Below are positions 42,073 through 50,972 of a DNA stretch of 62,121 nucleotides, in pieces. Below the pieces are notes generated by a model, which saw only the letters and a program-made list of their open reading frames with translations, was not told where the DNA came from and did no database searches. The position numbers and the translations under genes are program-made. The stretch is from Bacteroidales bacterium (lineage in GTDB: Bacteria > Bacteroidota > Bacteroidia > Bacteroidales > F082), in assembly GCA_017553625.1 (NCBI GenBank), contig JAFZKP010000036.1:1-62121 (forward strand), in the 5' to 3' direction. Every line of letters begins with the position of its first letter. Position 1 is the stretch's first letter.

Positions 42073-43869
42073 TTATTTTATAATAATTCTTTTAGTTGAT
42101 TTTCCTAATTTGACAATATACAAGCCTGGTTCGAGGTCGACATTGAACTTAATGAGGTTGTTGCCAGGCTCTATTTTGTTGTAATCAAGCCAAACAAGTC
42201 TTCCCAGACAGTCATAAATTCTGACAGGCGCAGTCTCGTTTGTGTTTGAGTAAAATGAAATCACAAAAACTCCCGACGAAGGGTTCGGATAGCAGTAATT
42301 CAGCACTAAGTTCTCTTCGACAGAAAGGAAATCTTCGAGTTCGTCTTCATAATTCGAATATCTGTTTTTCAGAAACGAATCCACGGTGCCCATGTCATAT
42401 TCCCATTTCGACACGCTTTTTGGAAAACCAAATCTTTGTGACTGCTTCGGGATGTCGTTTTTTGTTATCCTACGATACTCGTCAAGATAGTTTTTCATAA
42501 AATCGTATCTGAAAAATGATGATTTCAGCTCTGCATATCTGTTTTTAAAAGCTATTTTAAAAGATTCGTTTTGCAGGAAATGGTTCAGGACATAGCTGTT
42601 GTCACCACTGTTTGTGGCGTTTTCCAAAGCCGCGAAAGGCAGTCTTATGAAACATCCGTCACCGTCGAAGAAAAGAAACCGGAACTGTTCTCCCGTCGCA
42701 GGCTGCCAAATCCTGACATTGTTAAAAGGCCAGTCGATGTTGGCTGAGAATGTCTCGAAAACCATGTAATCGATGAAACTTGGGACGTCGATTCTGGAAA
42801 ATGCGACAGCTGAGTCTTCCGGAAGGCTCAAATCCGAATGCTGGATCCAGTCGAAAAACCTCATCCAGTCCTTGTAATCACCATACTCCTGCACACAGAA
42901 ATATTTTATGACATTAACTTGCTCCAAATCAACATCATAATGGTCTTCCAAATATCTTTCGTCTGGTGACTCCTCAAGGGTGTAGATGCCCCAGTATTCG
43001 CCGTTTATGAATACCGATACTTCGCGCACTGCCATCGCGTCGACGTTGAGGTTGGAAGCGACGCGGTGAGCGATGAACTCTTGCGCGCCTGTCTCAAGCC
43101 AGACGCTGCAGCGAAATGGATGAAGGCACAAATGCTTGAAATCGCATAAGCTCGGATTCTCAAAGAAAGGATATTTGAATCTCTTTTTGCCATATTCCTC
43201 ACGGGCGTACAGCTTCATGCCTTTTTGCTGAAACCATCTGGAGGCGTTGCCGTGTGTCCGAAGCCCGCATTGCTGGTTGATGCCGAAGTTACTTTGTTCG
43301 TAAAACTCAAAATTTATCTTGCGTTCCCATTCATCACCTCTCTGGTAATAGTTGCCGGTGTGTCTTGGGTCGACAGTGTCGTAATGGACTCCCGGTACGA
43401 AGATTCCGGTGTTGTAGTCGAAAAGTGACAATGAGTCTGTGACGATTGACACCACTGGCATTTTTTGGATGTCGCAGCCGAGGGAACGGATGAAATAGCT
43501 GTTTGTCTTCACATCGCCAACGCAGCTGTCGTTGTCATCGAAGAGTGCCGCACGTATGACGATGGAGTGCATCACGTCGTCGGTCTCGTAAAACGCTGAA
43601 GGGATGCAGTCCACAATAGTGTGGATTCTCGATTTTGAATAAAGACTCTCATCCAGAAAAAGAGGCTGCTCATACAGCGTCGAATGTGCCGTGGGAGAGC
43701 CTCCGTTTGTGGTGTAACGGATATGATATGCCCCGTCGCATCTCAGCTCCAGGTTGAAACTGTTCTCATAGAAACCTCCGGGATGTGAAAACACCACCGA
43801 TGCCGTTTGCGACATCAGAAGAATCGGTATCAGTAGTGTCAAATATGCGATGAAGAATATCTTCTTCAT
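42073..43869 (-). CDS. Secreted CotH kinase family protein with T9SS sorting domain
   Basis: The 598-residue protein has a signal peptide ending LLMSQ, a chitobiase/Fn3-like N-terminal domain (residues about 22-110, with IRYTTNGGSPT), then a CotH domain at about 135-500: GLRTHGNASRWFQQKGMKLYAR, ALREVSVF-type VFINGEYWGIYTLEE, the DWPFNNVRIWQ segment with its Asn and RFLFFDGDG. CotH proteins are atypical kinases that phosphorylate proteins outside the cytoplasm. A T9SS domain closes it (NYCYPNPSSGVFVISF to RIIIK). It is likely displayed or released at the cell surface. Confidence 0.92.
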   Translation of the reverse strand: MKKIFFIAYLTLLIPILLMSQTASVVFSHPGGFYENSFNLELRCDGAYHIRYTTNGGSPTAHSTLYEQPLFLDESLYSKSRIHTIVDCIPSAFYETDDVMHSIVIRAALFDDNDSCVGDVKTNSYFIRSLGCDIQKMPVVSIVTDSLSLFDYNTGIFVPGVHYDTVDPRHTGNYYQRGDEWERKINFEFYEQSNFGINQQCGLRTHGNASRWFQQKGMKLYAREEYGKKRFKYPFFENPSLCDFKHLCLHPFRCSVWLETGAQEFIAHRVASNLNVDAMAVREVSVFINGEYWGIYTLEESPDERYLEDHYDVDLEQVNVIKYFCVQEYGDYKDWMRFFDWIQHSDLSLPEDSAVAFSRIDVPSFIDYMVFETFSANIDWPFNNVRIWQPATGEQFRFLFFDGDGCFIRLPFAALENATNSGDNSYVLNHFLQNESFKIAFKNRYAELKSSFFRYDFMKNYLDEYRRITKNDIPKQSQRFGFPKSVSKWEYDMGTVDSFLKNRYSNYEDELEDFLSVEENLVLNYCYPNPSSGVFVISFYSNTNETAPVRIYDCLGRLVWLDYNKIEPGNNLIKFNVDLEPGLYIVKLGKSTKRIIIK

Positions 43870-43881
43870 TTTAAATCAAAA

Positions 43882-45942
43882 CTATTTCTCGATTCTGATA
43901 CGAGCGTCCACTGCGACCACGTTTTTCGGGTTGCCGAGGAGCGGGTTGAGGTCCATCTCAGCGATCTCTGGGGCTGCCATCACCAAGGCTGCCACTCTTG
44001 CAATCTGCTCAGCGTAGACGTCGATGTTTACTGGCTGCTGACCGCGTACGCCCTGCAGAATCTTGTAACCACGGAGTTTCGTGAGCGCTTCTTTTGCCTC
44101 AGGCGCGCTGATTGGCACGAGTGCGCTCTGAACGTCTTTCAAAACCTCGATGAAGATGCCGCCCAAGCCGAAGAACACCTGATGTCCGAACTTCGGGTCG
44201 CGGATGGCGCCGATGTAGACTTCGGTGCCGTCAAGCATCGGGTACATCTCAACGGCGTAGGTGTCTTTGATGGCCATCAGGCGGTCGAACTCCTTGCCGA
44301 CGGTCTCGATGTCGCGAACGTTCAAGGTCACGCCGCCCACGTCTGACTTGTGGACTGGTCCCACGACCTTCATCACGAGCGGATAACCCACCTGGTTGGC
44401 GAAGTCGAGAGCCTGCTGTTTCTTGTCGACGACGCGGATTTGTTTCTGAGCGATGCCTGCTGCGTCAAGCAGTTCGTAAATCTTATCAGGAGCGATGTAG
44501 CCGTTTTCGCAGCTGTCGATGCATTTGCGGATGCGGGCTGTGTCGATTTTTGGCATCTCCACGTTCTCGGGCTGTGGCTTAGGAGTGTTGTAAACCTTGC
44601 AAATGGCATTGCCTAAAACACATTCCTCTGGGAAGTTGATGCGGCCTTTTGCTATGAAGTCGTTGATTTCGTCCTTCACGTTGATGATTGAAGGCAGCAC
44701 AGGGAAGATAGGCTTCTTGCAGGTCTTCATCTTCTCGTCGAGAAGGTCGTAAACCTCTTTGTTGCTGAACAATCCCGGTGAGCCGAAGATGACCACAGAG
44801 AAGTCGATGTCGGTGTATTCGTTCTCGACGGTGTCGATGATATATCCGAGCTGTTCGGCTGTTCCTGTCGCGAGGAAGTCGATAGGATTACCCACTGACG
44901 AGCCTCCGAAGAGTTTCGCAAGCAGGGCAGGGCTTGCAGGGTGTTCCTTGAGTGAAGGCACTTCCATGCCGCCGTCGCTTAAAACGTCGGTGAGCATCAC
45001 GGCAGGACCGCCGGCGTGGGTGATGACAGCGCAGCGTTTGCCTTTGAGTTCAGGGTGCATAAACACGCCGCACACCGTCGTCAGCTCCTGACGGTTGTGG
45101 CAGCGCACGATACCGGCTTTGCGGAACAACGCGTCGACGACGGCGTCGTTGGTGGCGAGAGCGCCAGTGTGTGATGAGGCGGCACGTGAACCGGCAGCTG
45201 AACCGCCTGACTTGATGGCTGCGATATGGCATCCTTTGTTGATGAGGCTGCGCGAGTGTTTGAGAAGTCTCTGCGGGTCGCCGATTTTTTCCATGTAAAG
45301 CATGATGACGTGGCTCGACTTCACTGGGTCGAAGGTCTCGTCAAGGTGTTCGAGAACGTCTTCTATGCCGAGCTGGGCGCTGTTGCCGACAGCCCACACG
45401 CTGTTGAACTTCAATCCGTTGCTGATGCCGTATTCCTTGATGAACACCGCTGTTGCGCCTGAGCCAGTGATGAAGTCGACGCCATGAGGGTCGAGGGTCG
45501 GGATAGGGGTGTCGAAGCATCCTGCGTAGTTCACATTGAGGAAGCCTGTGCAGTTAGGTCCTATCAAGCTGCCGCCGACGCTGTTGATGGTGTCTACTAT
45601 ATGCTTCTCGATTTCTGCGCCTTCGTGGCTCTCCTCCGAGAATCCCGCGCTGATGATGATGAAGCCTTTGCAGCCCTTCTCTTTTGCCAACACATCCACT
45701 GTCTGGGCGCAGAATTTCGCCGCGATGCACAGGATGGCGCATTCCACCTGCGGAAGGTCATTGACGCTGGCGTAGCATTTCACGCCTTGCACCTCGGTCT
45801 CTTTCGGGTTCACCGCGTAAACAGGACCTCTGAACGGGCTCTCCAACAGGTTTTTCAATGCTTTTCCACCAGGTTTGTGAATGTCACTCGACGCACCGCA
45901 CACAACGATGCTTTTCGGATTTAATAATTCTTTTGCAATCAT
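43882..45942 (-). CDS. ADP-forming acetate/acyl-CoA ligase, fused alpha-beta
   Basis: The 686-residue enzyme converts acyl-CoA, ADP and phosphate to acid, CoA and ATP, a substrate-level phosphorylation used in fermentation. Residues 1-130 are a CoA-binding Rossmann domain (SIVVCGASSDIHKPGGKALKNL), then succinyl-CoA-ligase-like domains with SGSGATAVFI-type VDFITGSGATAV, the phosphorylated His in SHTGALA (about 258), and a C-terminal ATP-grasp beta part (about 480-686: GYPLVMKVVGPVHKSDVGGV, FGLGGIFIEV, MDLNPLL). All segments of the fused archaeal-type enzyme are present. The true acyl substrate cannot be read from the sequence. Confidence 0.92.
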   Translation of the reverse strand: MIAKELLNPKSIVVCGASSDIHKPGGKALKNLLESPFRGPVYAVNPKETEVQGVKCYASVNDLPQVECAILCIAAKFCAQTVDVLAKEKGCKGFIIISAGFSEESHEGAEIEKHIVDTINSVGGSLIGPNCTGFLNVNYAGCFDTPIPTLDPHGVDFITGSGATAVFIKEYGISNGLKFNSVWAVGNSAQLGIEDVLEHLDETFDPVKSSHVIMLYMEKIGDPQRLLKHSRSLINKGCHIAAIKSGGSAAGSRAASSHTGALATNDAVVDALFRKAGIVRCHNRQELTTVCGVFMHPELKGKRCAVITHAGGPAVMLTDVLSDGGMEVPSLKEHPASPALLAKLFGGSSVGNPIDFLATGTAEQLGYIIDTVENEYTDIDFSVVIFGSPGLFSNKEVYDLLDEKMKTCKKPIFPVLPSIINVKDEINDFIAKGRINFPEECVLGNAICKVYNTPKPQPENVEMPKIDTARIRKCIDSCENGYIAPDKIYELLDAAGIAQKQIRVVDKKQQALDFANQVGYPLVMKVVGPVHKSDVGGVTLNVRDIETVGKEFDRLMAIKDTYAVEMYPMLDGTEVYIGAIRDPKFGHQVFFGLGGIFIEVLKDVQSALVPISAPEAKEALTKLRGYKILQGVRGQQPVNIDVYAEQIARVAALVMAAPEIAEMDLNPLLGNPKNVVAVDARIRIEK

Positions 45943-45993
45943 GATTTTATATTTTAAAACTTTTAACTTTCATCTATTTCTTTCATCTATTTC

Positions 45994-46060
45994 GTCGGGT
46001 GTTACCCGACTCTGTTTGCTGTCACCCCTTCGGGGTTTGAGACGCGATGAATCGCATCTC
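45994..46060. terminator. Triple hairpin between lipid kinase and acyl-CoA ligase genes
   Basis: Three palindromes in a row: GTCGGGT-GTT-ACCCGAC (45994-46010), ACCCC-TTC-GGGGT (46024-46036) and GAGACGCGAT-GA-ATCGCATCTC (46039-46060, one mismatch). They lie downstream of the lipid kinase gene (minus strand) and could end its transcript. The third belongs to the GAGACG palindrome family. Confidence 0.6.
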
Positions 46061-46080
46061 TACTTCAAACTTATAACTGA

Positions 46081-46986
46081 CTAACTTTTTGGAACTACAA
46101 ACCGTATCGCCTGCTGTTTATTCTCCACCACAATCCTTTCTCCCTCCAAAATCTCGCCGTCCAACGACACGCAAAATCCCTTTCCACCTTCAATCACAAC
46201 CTCTTTCGCTTGGCGGTAAACGATATATTTATTGAATTTTGGATTGTCGAGATGCGTTCCTTCTGTGTAATATTTTTTCAATATCGCGAATTTCAATCTT
46301 GAAACCGGCTTGATGAGGCACACTTCCATCAATCCGTCGTCGTTCAACGAACGAGGGGCGCATTTGTAGCTGCCGCCGACAAATCTGCCGTTAGCCACGG
46401 TGCACAGGCAAATATTGCCGTCGTTGAGCTTCTCGCCGTCGGCATAGACCGTGCATTTTGTGCGCATCCCGGTCAGAAACGCCCAAAACACCGCGATAGG
46501 GTAGCACATCGCGCCTCCTATAATAGGAAAACGACGGATTTTGTTCATCATCTTCGCGACGACAGAATCAAGACCGAAATGCGTGGCGTTGAGCGCGAAC
46601 CTGTCGTTCACCTTCATGATGTCGACACGTTTCTCGGTGCCTTGCATTACTTTTTCGACGTTTCTAAATGTCTGTAAATCAGCGTAATATTTGATGTAGT
46701 CGTTGCCACTGCCGTATGCCAGCACCGTCATGTTCGCATTTGGGAAACCATAGATGCCGCTCGCCACCTTGTTGATGGTGCCGTCGCCACCGCAGGCGTA
46801 AAACCTCACTTCTTCGTCGGAATGGGACTCGAGATATGACTTTATCTGTGCGATGTTGTCTTTCGCTGATGAAGGTGTAAATATTTTATAATCAATGGTT
46901 TCGCTTGCACGTGCAATCGCATTTTTCACCTCGTCGAGGCACGACTGCTCTCCAGCAACGGTGTTAACAATGAAAATATGCTTCAT
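46081..46986 (-). CDS. Diacylglycerol kinase family lipid kinase
   Basis: The 301-residue enzyme starts at MKHIFIVNTVAGEQ (an upstream in-frame ATG adds four residues and is less likely). It belongs to the DagK/YegS/sphingosine kinase family that phosphorylates lipids with ATP. The nucleotide site is GGDGTINKVASGI (about residues 62-74), with GSGNDYIKYY following and the C-terminal LVEVCLI-type domain LMEVCLIKPVSR. Bacteroidota make sphingolipids, so the substrate could be diacylglycerol or a long-chain base; the sequence does not decide. Confidence 0.9.
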   Translation of the reverse strand: MKHIFIVNTVAGEQSCLDEVKNAIARASETIDYKIFTPSSAKDNIAQIKSYLESHSDEEVRFYACGGDGTINKVASGIYGFPNANMTVLAYGSGNDYIKYYADLQTFRNVEKVMQGTEKRVDIMKVNDRFALNATHFGLDSVVAKMMNKIRRFPIIGGAMCYPIAVFWAFLTGMRTKCTVYADGEKLNDGNICLCTVANGRFVGGSYKCAPRSLNDDGLMEVCLIKPVSRLKFAILKKYYTEGTHLDNPKFNKYIVYRQAKEVVIEGGKGFCVSLDGEILEGERIVVENKQQAIRFVVPKS

Positions 46987-47037
46987 CCTCGTTCCCAAAT
47001 TTTTGCAAAAATAGGGAATTTTCAGATTATCACCAAA

Positions 47038-47769
47038 TTAATTTTTAATATAAGCGTAGGTGACGACTCTTCCGTCTCTTTTTATCGCGAAAAGCCATTC
47101 GTCATCGACTTTTTTACGATAGATTCGCAGCACGTCGCCTTCCAAGCTCTCCGCTTCGTAATGAATCTCCAACTCCTTGAGTGTCATGGCTTCTAACTCC
47201 TTTACGGAAAACGAGTCGAGAATCATCATGCAGTATTTTGTGTTGTTGGTGTGGTGAGAAATGTCGATGTCGCAGGCGCGGATAGTCTTCTCGTAAACGA
47301 AATCGTCTTCCGAGAACTCGTCTTTGAATCTCTTGAAATTAGGCTCTAATGCTTTTTCTGTAATAAATTGAATATCAGGGTAATGCACGCTGTCGGTCTT
47401 TCTGGGTCGGCGAGTGTCCTTGTCCAAAATCACCCATTCTGCGATGGAGTTGACAGCAGGCTCGGTAGGGCTTTTCAGAATCTGGTACGAACGGAAACAC
47501 TTCAGCACCTCCGGTCCCGAAGGCCAGGTTTTCAAAATCACATCGTCATGGTCTTTTACCACACTTTTGAACTCGAATTTTATGCGTCTCACCACCCAAA
47601 AGGCGTTGTCGCGCTCGCCGAGTGTCGGCTGGTCGATGCCAAGAGCCGTCGCGTTGGCATCCGCAAGCTCCTCAAACAATGTCTGCATCATAAACGGACT
47701 GAGCCTGTTCACGCTGTCGCAGTAACTCGACATCACCTTGAAATTTCGTGTATAATGATTATTATTCAT
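47038..47769 (-). CDS. Acyl-ACP thioesterase
   Basis: The 243-residue double-hotdog enzyme releases fatty acids from acyl carrier protein. I chose the start MNNNHYTRNF at 47769; the longer frame begins in repeat-like intergenic DNA. The first hotdog contains LADANATALGIDQPTLGERD-type residues and FWVVRRIKFEF; the second contains the catalytic Asn/His stretch DIDISHHTNNTKYCMM (about residues 170-185). FatA/FatB-like proteins of this kind occur in many anaerobic Bacteroidota. It probably supplies free fatty acids or regulates chain length. Confidence 0.92.
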   Translation of the reverse strand: MNNNHYTRNFKVMSSYCDSVNRLSPFMMQTLFEELADANATALGIDQPTLGERDNAFWVVRRIKFEFKSVVKDHDDVILKTWPSGPEVLKCFRSYQILKSPTEPAVNSIAEWVILDKDTRRPRKTDSVHYPDIQFITEKALEPNFKRFKDEFSEDDFVYEKTIRACDIDISHHTNNTKYCMMILDSFSVKELEAMTLKELEIHYEAESLEGDVLRIYRKKVDDEWLFAIKRDGRVVTYAYIKN

Positions 47770-47794
47770 ATTCAAATTTTTATTGAGTTTCCTC

Positions 47795-47930
47795 GCACTT
47801 CGTGCTCGGAATGACAACTTGTTTTGTTTTATTGTGGCGCGGCATGTAGGTTTCTGCAAATTATAATGTTTCTTCAAGCCGCGCTTTTATGTCCCTTTTT
47901 CTGTCTTGTCATTCCGAACCCCGAAGGGGT
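47795..47930. repeat. Intergenic palindromes with inverted CGGAATGACAA arms
   Basis: CGGAATGACAA (47807-47817) and TTGTCATTCCG (47906-47916) are exact inverse copies 90 bases apart. Each is next to a mini-hairpin: GCAC-TTC-GTGC (47795-47805) and ACCCC-GAA-GGGGT (47918-47930). No gene lies in 47770-47937. Confidence 0.7.
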
Positions 47931-47937
47931 AGGAACC

Positions 47938-48711
47938 TCATTTAATTCTTCTCTGTCTTATAGCCTCAAACGTCACAATTGCCGTCGTCACGCTCACGTT
48001 CAGCGAGTCGGCGATGCCGTTCATCGGTATGATGATGTTCTGGTCGGCGGCGTCAACCCACTGCTGCGAGATGCCTGTCGCCTCTGTTCCCATCACGATG
48101 GCGGACGCTTTCTTGAAGTCGGCGTCGAGGTAATCAATTGAGGCTTTGAGATATGTGCAATATATCGTTATGTTGTTGTTTTTCAACCATTTGATGCATT
48201 CCTCCGACGAGCAAGCGAACAGCGGCACCGAGAATATGCATCCCACGCTGGCGCGGATGGCGTTCGGGTTGTACAAGTCCGTTCTCGGGTCGGCAATAAT
48301 CACTGCGTCGACACCTGCGGCATCGGCGGTACGCATCACGGCGCCGAGGTTTCCTGGCTTCTCCACGGTCTCAAGCACGATGATGAGAGGGTTCTTTTTC
48401 TTGGGCTTAAACTGTTTTAAGTCAGCGTATTTTGGGATGGCGACAGCCAACAGTCCGTCGCTACCTTCCCTGTACGCTATCTTCTCAAACACGTCCAATG
48501 AGACTTCCTCAATCGAGCGCGCCGTCATCCCTGCTCCTTCTCGTGCAATCTCGGGACAAACAAACAACGTGTCCACCTCAAAGCCGCACGCCACGGCGCG
48601 CTCGATTTCACGCCGCCCCTCGATGAGGATGCGGTTCTGCTCACGCCGCTCCGAAGCCTTCTCTAACTTGATGATATTCTTGATTTTAGGATTTGTCTTG
48701 CTCGTAATCAT
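47938..48711 (-). CDS. TrmH/SpoU-family RNA 2'-O-methyltransferase
   Basis: The 257-residue SPOUT methylase has an N-terminal substrate-binding domain (KASERREQNRILIEGRREIERA) and the trefoil-knot catalytic domain with motif 1 EKPGNLGAVMRTADAAGVD (about residues 115-135), motif 2 IVMGTEATGIS and motif 3 IPMNGIADSLNVSVTTAIV. It probably methylates a ribose in rRNA or tRNA. The upstream transporter gene overlaps its start by four bases, so the two are co-translated. The target nucleotide is not known. Confidence 0.92.
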   Translation of the reverse strand: MITSKTNPKIKNIIKLEKASERREQNRILIEGRREIERAVACGFEVDTLFVCPEIAREGAGMTARSIEEVSLDVFEKIAYREGSDGLLAVAIPKYADLKQFKPKKKNPLIIVLETVEKPGNLGAVMRTADAAGVDAVIIADPRTDLYNPNAIRASVGCIFSVPLFACSSEECIKWLKNNNITIYCTYLKASIDYLDADFKKASAIVMGTEATGISQQWVDAADQNIIIPMNGIADSLNVSVTTAIVTFEAIRQRRIK

Positions 48712-49601
48712 GCTTTTTTCTCCTTCTTTTTTAACTGTGCGAAAATCAAGCCGACGACAACAAAAACGATGCCCGAAATCTTGTTTATCGTCAGTTCCTC
48801 ATGTATGATGAAATAGCTGAAAATCGCAGTAAACACTGGTATCAGATTGGTGTACACGTTGGCTCTCGACGCTCCAAGCTTGCTGAACGAAAACGCCCAA
48901 AGCGAATAGGCGACGGCGCTGCAAAGCACTCCGAGGCACACCAACGGCACAATGTATTCGCCGACATTTCCGAAATTCGACGGCTCAAACTGCTCCATGA
49001 TTATTGTCAGCGGAATGAAATAAATCATGCCGACGATGTTCTGCATCCATGTGATTGTCAACGGTTTATAGAGCTTTGTCAGCTTCGCCAACGAGATGGA
49101 ATAACCTACAGCGACCAAGACCGCGCAGAACAGGAAAACAACGCCTTTTGTCGACGCAACGAACTCGAGATTTTTGTTCATCAGCATCACCATCACGCCA
49201 AGAAACGACACAATCAAGCCGATGATGTTCATTGCCGAGAGCTTTTCTTTCAGAAAAACCGACGCTGCAATAGGTGTCACCAGCGGAATCATCGCGATGA
49301 TTGCCGACCCGATGATGGGGGAGGTGTTTTTCAAGCCGTAGCCCTCGAAAATGAAGTACAGAAACGGCTCGAACATCGCCGCCAGCGCGAAAAGCCCGAG
49401 ATGTTTGCGCTCCACTTTCTCGTTCATTCTGAAAAAGAACAATATCGCGGTGAAGAAAACCGTCGCAATCACGAGACGTAAAAAAATCGTCGCCGTGGGG
49501 TTGAGGCTCTGGTAAACCTGCGTTGACCAGATGAACGATAACCCCCAGATAATCATGGCGATAACGCCAGCGATGTGAACTAAATAATTCCTGTTTTTCA
49601 T
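48708..49601 (-). CDS. EamA/DMT-superfamily transporter
   Basis: The 297-residue inner-membrane protein starts at MKNRNYLVHIAGVIAM (longer frame rejected). It has ten predicted membrane helices in two five-helix halves, each an EamA domain: IIWGLSFIWSTQVYQSLNPTATIFLRLV in the first and LCAVLVAVGYSISLAKL-like VLVAVGYSISL and GVLCSAVAYSLWAFSFSKLGASRANVYTNLIPVFTAIFSY in separate parts of the second. Members export metabolites such as amino acids or nucleotide-sugar-like compounds. The substrate here is unknown. Its stop overlaps the TrmH start by four bases. Confidence 0.92.
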   Translation of the reverse strand: MKNRNYLVHIAGVIAMIIWGLSFIWSTQVYQSLNPTATIFLRLVIATVFFTAILFFFRMNEKVERKHLGLFALAAMFEPFLYFIFEGYGLKNTSPIIGSAIIAMIPLVTPIAASVFLKEKLSAMNIIGLIVSFLGVMVMLMNKNLEFVASTKGVVFLFCAVLVAVGYSISLAKLTKLYKPLTITWMQNIVGMIYFIPLTIIMEQFEPSNFGNVGEYIVPLVCLGVLCSAVAYSLWAFSFSKLGASRANVYTNLIPVFTAIFSYFIIHEELTINKISGIVFVVVGLIFAQLKKKEKKA

Positions 49602-49647
49602 GGCGCAAAAATACTCAAAAAATAATGTTAAATTCAAAATAATTTTG

Positions 49648-49655
49648 TAATTTTG
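49648..49655 (+). promoter_or_regulatory. -7 box of the PHP-domain gene
   Basis: TAATTTTG in the 112-base gap between the divergent transporter and PHP genes; start codon 59 bases downstream. Confidence 0.45.
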
Positions 49656-49713
49656 TAGATTGTTTATATTTCGTATTCGTCTTATTTGATATATAGGACA
49701 TATAGATTTTAGA

Positions 49714-50910
49714 ATGACAATGAAAACAATTTTCAAATACATCCTCTACTTGGTTCTCGCTTTCGTCGCCCTCCTCGTCGCGATGAATCTGTTCGTTCCT
49801 GTTTACGTCTTCGATTCTCCCGTTCCTTTTCACGGCGATTATCTTCATAATCCGTACCAGGACATCGACTCAACCTATTGGAAATGCTGCAATTTTCACG
49901 GTCACACTCGTCAGTATGGCGGCGTGACTAACGGCAGAAACAACGGAAACGCTGTGTACGACAGCATGTATCGTCTTTTCGGCTACGACCACGTCGGAAT
50001 CTCCGATTATAATAAGGTAAATGACTACGAGGATGGTCGCGACCCTGGATTTATTCCCGGTTACGAACATGGCTACAATGTTTGGAAGACTCATCAGGTG
50101 TGTCTTGGCGCAAAAAAAGTGCGTCGCATAGATTATTTCTTCTATCAGACTTTGAGCCATAAACAGCACATGCTCAATAAATTGGGTGAGCAGAATAGGG
50201 TGGTGGCAGTGGCTCATCCAAGCTTCGTCGACGGCAGCTATAACGTCCGCGACATGAAATATCTAAGCAACTACAAGATTCTTGAAGTTCTGAACGGTTT
50301 TGTCAACTCGCCTGAGCATTGGGACATGGCGCTTTCCAACGGTCATCTTGTCTATCTCATCGCTGATGATGACACTCATGACGTGCTGAAAGTCAATGAT
50401 ATAGCTCTTAAAATAACATATCTCAACGCAAAGGAAAATGATGCTGAACAGCTTTACGACGCACTTCTTTCCGGCAAAGCTGTCGGCATTGATTTCAAAC
50501 TTGACCGTGAGGAAAAAATGGAAAACAAGGTCAAACGCTTTAAACGCGACATACCTTATTTATATAGTGCAAAACTTGATGAAAATGTTTTTTCTGTAAA
50601 TGTCTCAAAACCAATAAGAAACGTCAAGTTTATCGGTCAAAACGGCACTGTTCTGAAAGAGGAAAAGCACGAAAAAACTGATAAAATAACCTGTTCGTCC
50701 TACACAATCCTGCCGACGGATTCTTACATTCGCACTATCTTGACTTTCTTCGACGGCACCACGATGTGGCTTAACCCTGTCACACGTCAAGAGAGCGCAC
50801 AAATAACAAAACAGCGCCTCGACCATATTTCTTACACATGGACCGCGGCGCTGTGGATAATCTATATCGGGATTATTACACTGATTTGTCTATTTATAAA
50901 ACGAAAATAA
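49714..50910 (+). CDS. Membrane-anchored PHP-domain (metallophosphoesterase-type) protein
   Basis: The 398-residue protein has a membrane helix at each end (residues about 8-30, LYLVLAFVALLVAMNLFV, and 375-395, LWIIYIGIITLICLFI) and a PHP-type domain between them. Metal ligands are suggested by NFHGHT (residue about 60), DHVGISDYN, AVAHPSFVDG and IADDDTHD. The PHP fold acts on phosphoesters in DNA polymerases, histidinol phosphatase and related enzymes; here the orientation puts it outside the cytoplasm. A Bacteroidota-specific second half (residues 250-370) is beta-rich. The substrate is unknown. Confidence 0.8.
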   Translation: MTMKTIFKYILYLVLAFVALLVAMNLFVPVYVFDSPVPFHGDYLHNPYQDIDSTYWKCCNFHGHTRQYGGVTNGRNNGNAVYDSMYRLFGYDHVGISDYNKVNDYEDGRDPGFIPGYEHGYNVWKTHQVCLGAKKVRRIDYFFYQTLSHKQHMLNKLGEQNRVVAVAHPSFVDGSYNVRDMKYLSNYKILEVLNGFVNSPEHWDMALSNGHLVYLIADDDTHDVLKVNDIALKITYLNAKENDAEQLYDALLSGKAVGIDFKLDREEKMENKVKRFKRDIPYLYSAKLDENVFSVNVSKPIRNVKFIGQNGTVLKEEKHEKTDKITCSSYTILPTDSYIRTILTFFDGTTMWLNPVTRQESAQITKQRLDHISYTWTAALWIIYIGIITLICLFIKRK

Positions 50911-50972
50911 TGTGTGGGCTTCGCCCAATTGGCTTAGCCACATATTCCATCACATTCCGCGAAGCGGCACAT
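50911..50972. repeat. Short-hairpin array between convergent genes, copy 3
   Basis: Starting at the PHP gene stop: TGTG, then TGGGC-TTC-GCCCA (50915-50927), TGGC-TTA-GCCA (50930-50940), and CCGC-GAA-GCGG (50957-50967) before CACATT and the nadE stop. The same design as the arrays after recN and beside the GntR gene. Confidence 0.8.

Noticed and set aside
48801-49481. 226-codon open frame antisense to the EamA transporter
   Set aside because: The minus-strand transporter has ten clear helices; the antisense product is charged and low in complexity, typical of a shadow frame.
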